From the NCBI GenBank assembly GCA_964498125.1, contig CAZCGE010000121.1:62001-126000 (forward strand): DNA of 64,000 nucleotides, written 5' to 3'. Shown here piece after piece: positions 63,230 through 64,000 of the stretch (position 1 is its first letter; every line of letters begins with the position of its first letter). The notes under the pieces were generated by a model that saw only the letters and a program-made list of their open reading frames with translations, searched no databases and was not told the DNA's origin. A program made the position numbers and the translations under genes. This stretch comes from CAMDBL01 sp964498125. GTDB taxonomy: Bacteria > Pseudomonadota > Alphaproteobacteria > Rhizobiales > Hyphomicrobiaceae.

Positions 63230-64000
63230 ATGAGCAAAGACGACACAACCATTGTCATCGCCAGCGCGGCGCGCACGCCGGTCGGCTCCTTCAACGGCTC
63301 GCTGTCGAGCCTGCCCGCACACGAACTCGGCAGGATTGCGATCCAGGCCGCACTTGGGCGCGCCAAGGTGGCCGCCAAGGACGTCAACGAGGTCATCCTG
63401 GGCCAGATCCTGACCGCCGGTCAGGGCCAGAACCCGGCGCGGCAGGCGTCCATCAACGCCGGCATCCCGGTCGAGAGCCCGGCCTGGGGCATGAACCAGC
63501 TGTGCGGTTCGGGCCTGCGCGCGGTGGCGCTGGGCGCCCAACAGATCCTCGACGGGTCCGCCAAGATCGTCGTCGCCGGTGGGCAAGAGAGCATGAGCCA
63601 GTCGCCGCACTGCGCACACCTGCGTGAGGGCACCAAGATGGGCGACGGCAAGTTCATCGATACGATGATCAAGGACGGCTTGTGGGATGCCTTCAACGGT
63701 TATCACATGGGCAACACCGCCGAGAACGTCGCCCGCCAGTATCAGATCACCCGCGACGAGCAGGACAAGTTCGCCGTTGCCTCGCAGAACAAGGCCGAGG
63801 CCGCCAGGAAGGCCGGCAAGTTCAAGGACGAGATTGCCCCCGTCACCATCAAGACCAGGAAGGGTGACGTCGTCGTCGACCAGGACGAGTACATCAAGGA
63901 CGGCGTGACGCTCGAGGGCATCGCCAAGCTGAAGCCCGCCTTCGACGCCAAGGAAGGCACCGTCACCGCCGCCAACGCCTCGGGTATCAACGACGGCGCT
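63230..64000 (+). CDS. phaA: Acetyl-CoA acetyltransferase (thiolase), truncated by window end
   Basis: The visible 257 residues match thiolase II: IVIASAARTPVGSFNGSLSSLPAHELG, the nucleophile Cys92 in MNQLCGSGLRAVALGAQQI, and VVAGGQESMSQSPHCAHLREG. The later His and the second Cys lie outside the window. Biosynthetic thiolases of this type (PhaA/AtoB) feed acetoacetyl-CoA into polyhydroxybutyrate or ketone metabolism. The ATG follows AGGAGG at good spacing. Whether phaB follows cannot be seen. Confidence 0.9.
   Translation, partial: MSKDDTTIVIASAARTPVGSFNGSLSSLPAHELGRIAIQAALGRAKVAAKDVNEVILGQILTAGQGQNPARQASINAGIPVESPAWGMNQLCGSGLRAVALGAQQILDGSAKIVVAGGQESMSQSPHCAHLREGTKMGDGKFIDTMIKDGLWDAFNGYHMGNTAENVARQYQITRDEQDKFAVASQNKAEAARKAGKFKDEIAPVTIKTRKGDVVVDQDEYIKDGVTLEGIAKLKPAFDAKEGTVTAANASGINDGA

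Overview
The window is high-GC DNA with the gene content and intergenic repeats of an alphaproteobacterium, most likely Hyphomicrobiales (Nitrobacteraceae/Xanthobacteraceae-like). Pointers are the rkp-type capsule genes, a BigR/SqrR-like persulfide sensor, the HU protein, and a dispersed repeat (CATTTTCCGCCAAAGTGGGC...) that I associate with that order. This placement is inference; no marker gene is present that would settle it.

Layout. 1-385: decayed fragments of a SulP permease and a metallo-beta-lactamase-fold gene. 412-8458: a thiosulfate-oxidation (sox) island. A leftward dsrE-soxB-soxZ-soxY block diverges from a rightward soxA-soxX-soxS-arsR-soxT block, followed by a secreted dienelactone-hydrolase-like gene. 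soxA carries an in-frame TAG just after its CxxCH haem motif, while the rest of the frame stays open. No soxCD is visible. 8459-9472: a gene-poor stretch with an apparent IS21-type end and the 3' part of a tRNA-Pro, probably an old integration scar. 9473-28909: metabolic and housekeeping genes (CoA-transferase, FAH-family hydrolase, HU, thiSG, idnDO, anmK, tyrS, a large AsmA-like protein, peroxiredoxin, bactofilin, a YhaN/YhaO-type ATPase/nuclease pair).

29198-45651 is the most interesting block: an ABC-exporter-dependent capsule locus with a dedicated lipid-synthesis module. A complete iterative-type polyketide synthase (KS-AT-DH-MT-ER-KR-ACP, about 2540 residues, no thioesterase) overlaps by 4 bp an alpha-oxoamine synthase. 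A glycosyltransferase follows on the same strand. On the other strand lie kpsM, kpsT, kpsE, a short-chain dehydrogenase and a one-module KpsC-like transferase, with a Wza/KpsD-like lipoprotein upstream of the PKS. PKS, oxoamine synthase and SDR match rkpA/rkpG/rkpH of Sinorhizobium meliloti and mirror the logic of fungal sphinganine-analogue toxins. I infer synthesis of a sphingoid-like, possibly methyl-branched lipid that serves as the capsule anchor.

45907-64000: mixed genes (phosphoesterase, alpha/beta hydrolase, BrnT with an HTH antitoxin, proB, amidohydrolase, CoA-transferase plus CitE-like lyase, two-domain glutaredoxin, a RimB-RimK fusion with a gutted ATP-grasp domain, tRNA-Thr, apt, frmA with a small in-frame palindromic insertion, cytochrome P460, coaD, amidase with a small partner, and a thiolase cut by the window end).

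A recurrent palindrome, GGGGTCAGACCC-n-GGGTCTGACCCC, occurs five times plus partial copies. Three of the five lie between convergent genes, and one copy supplies the C-terminal codons of a hydrolase.
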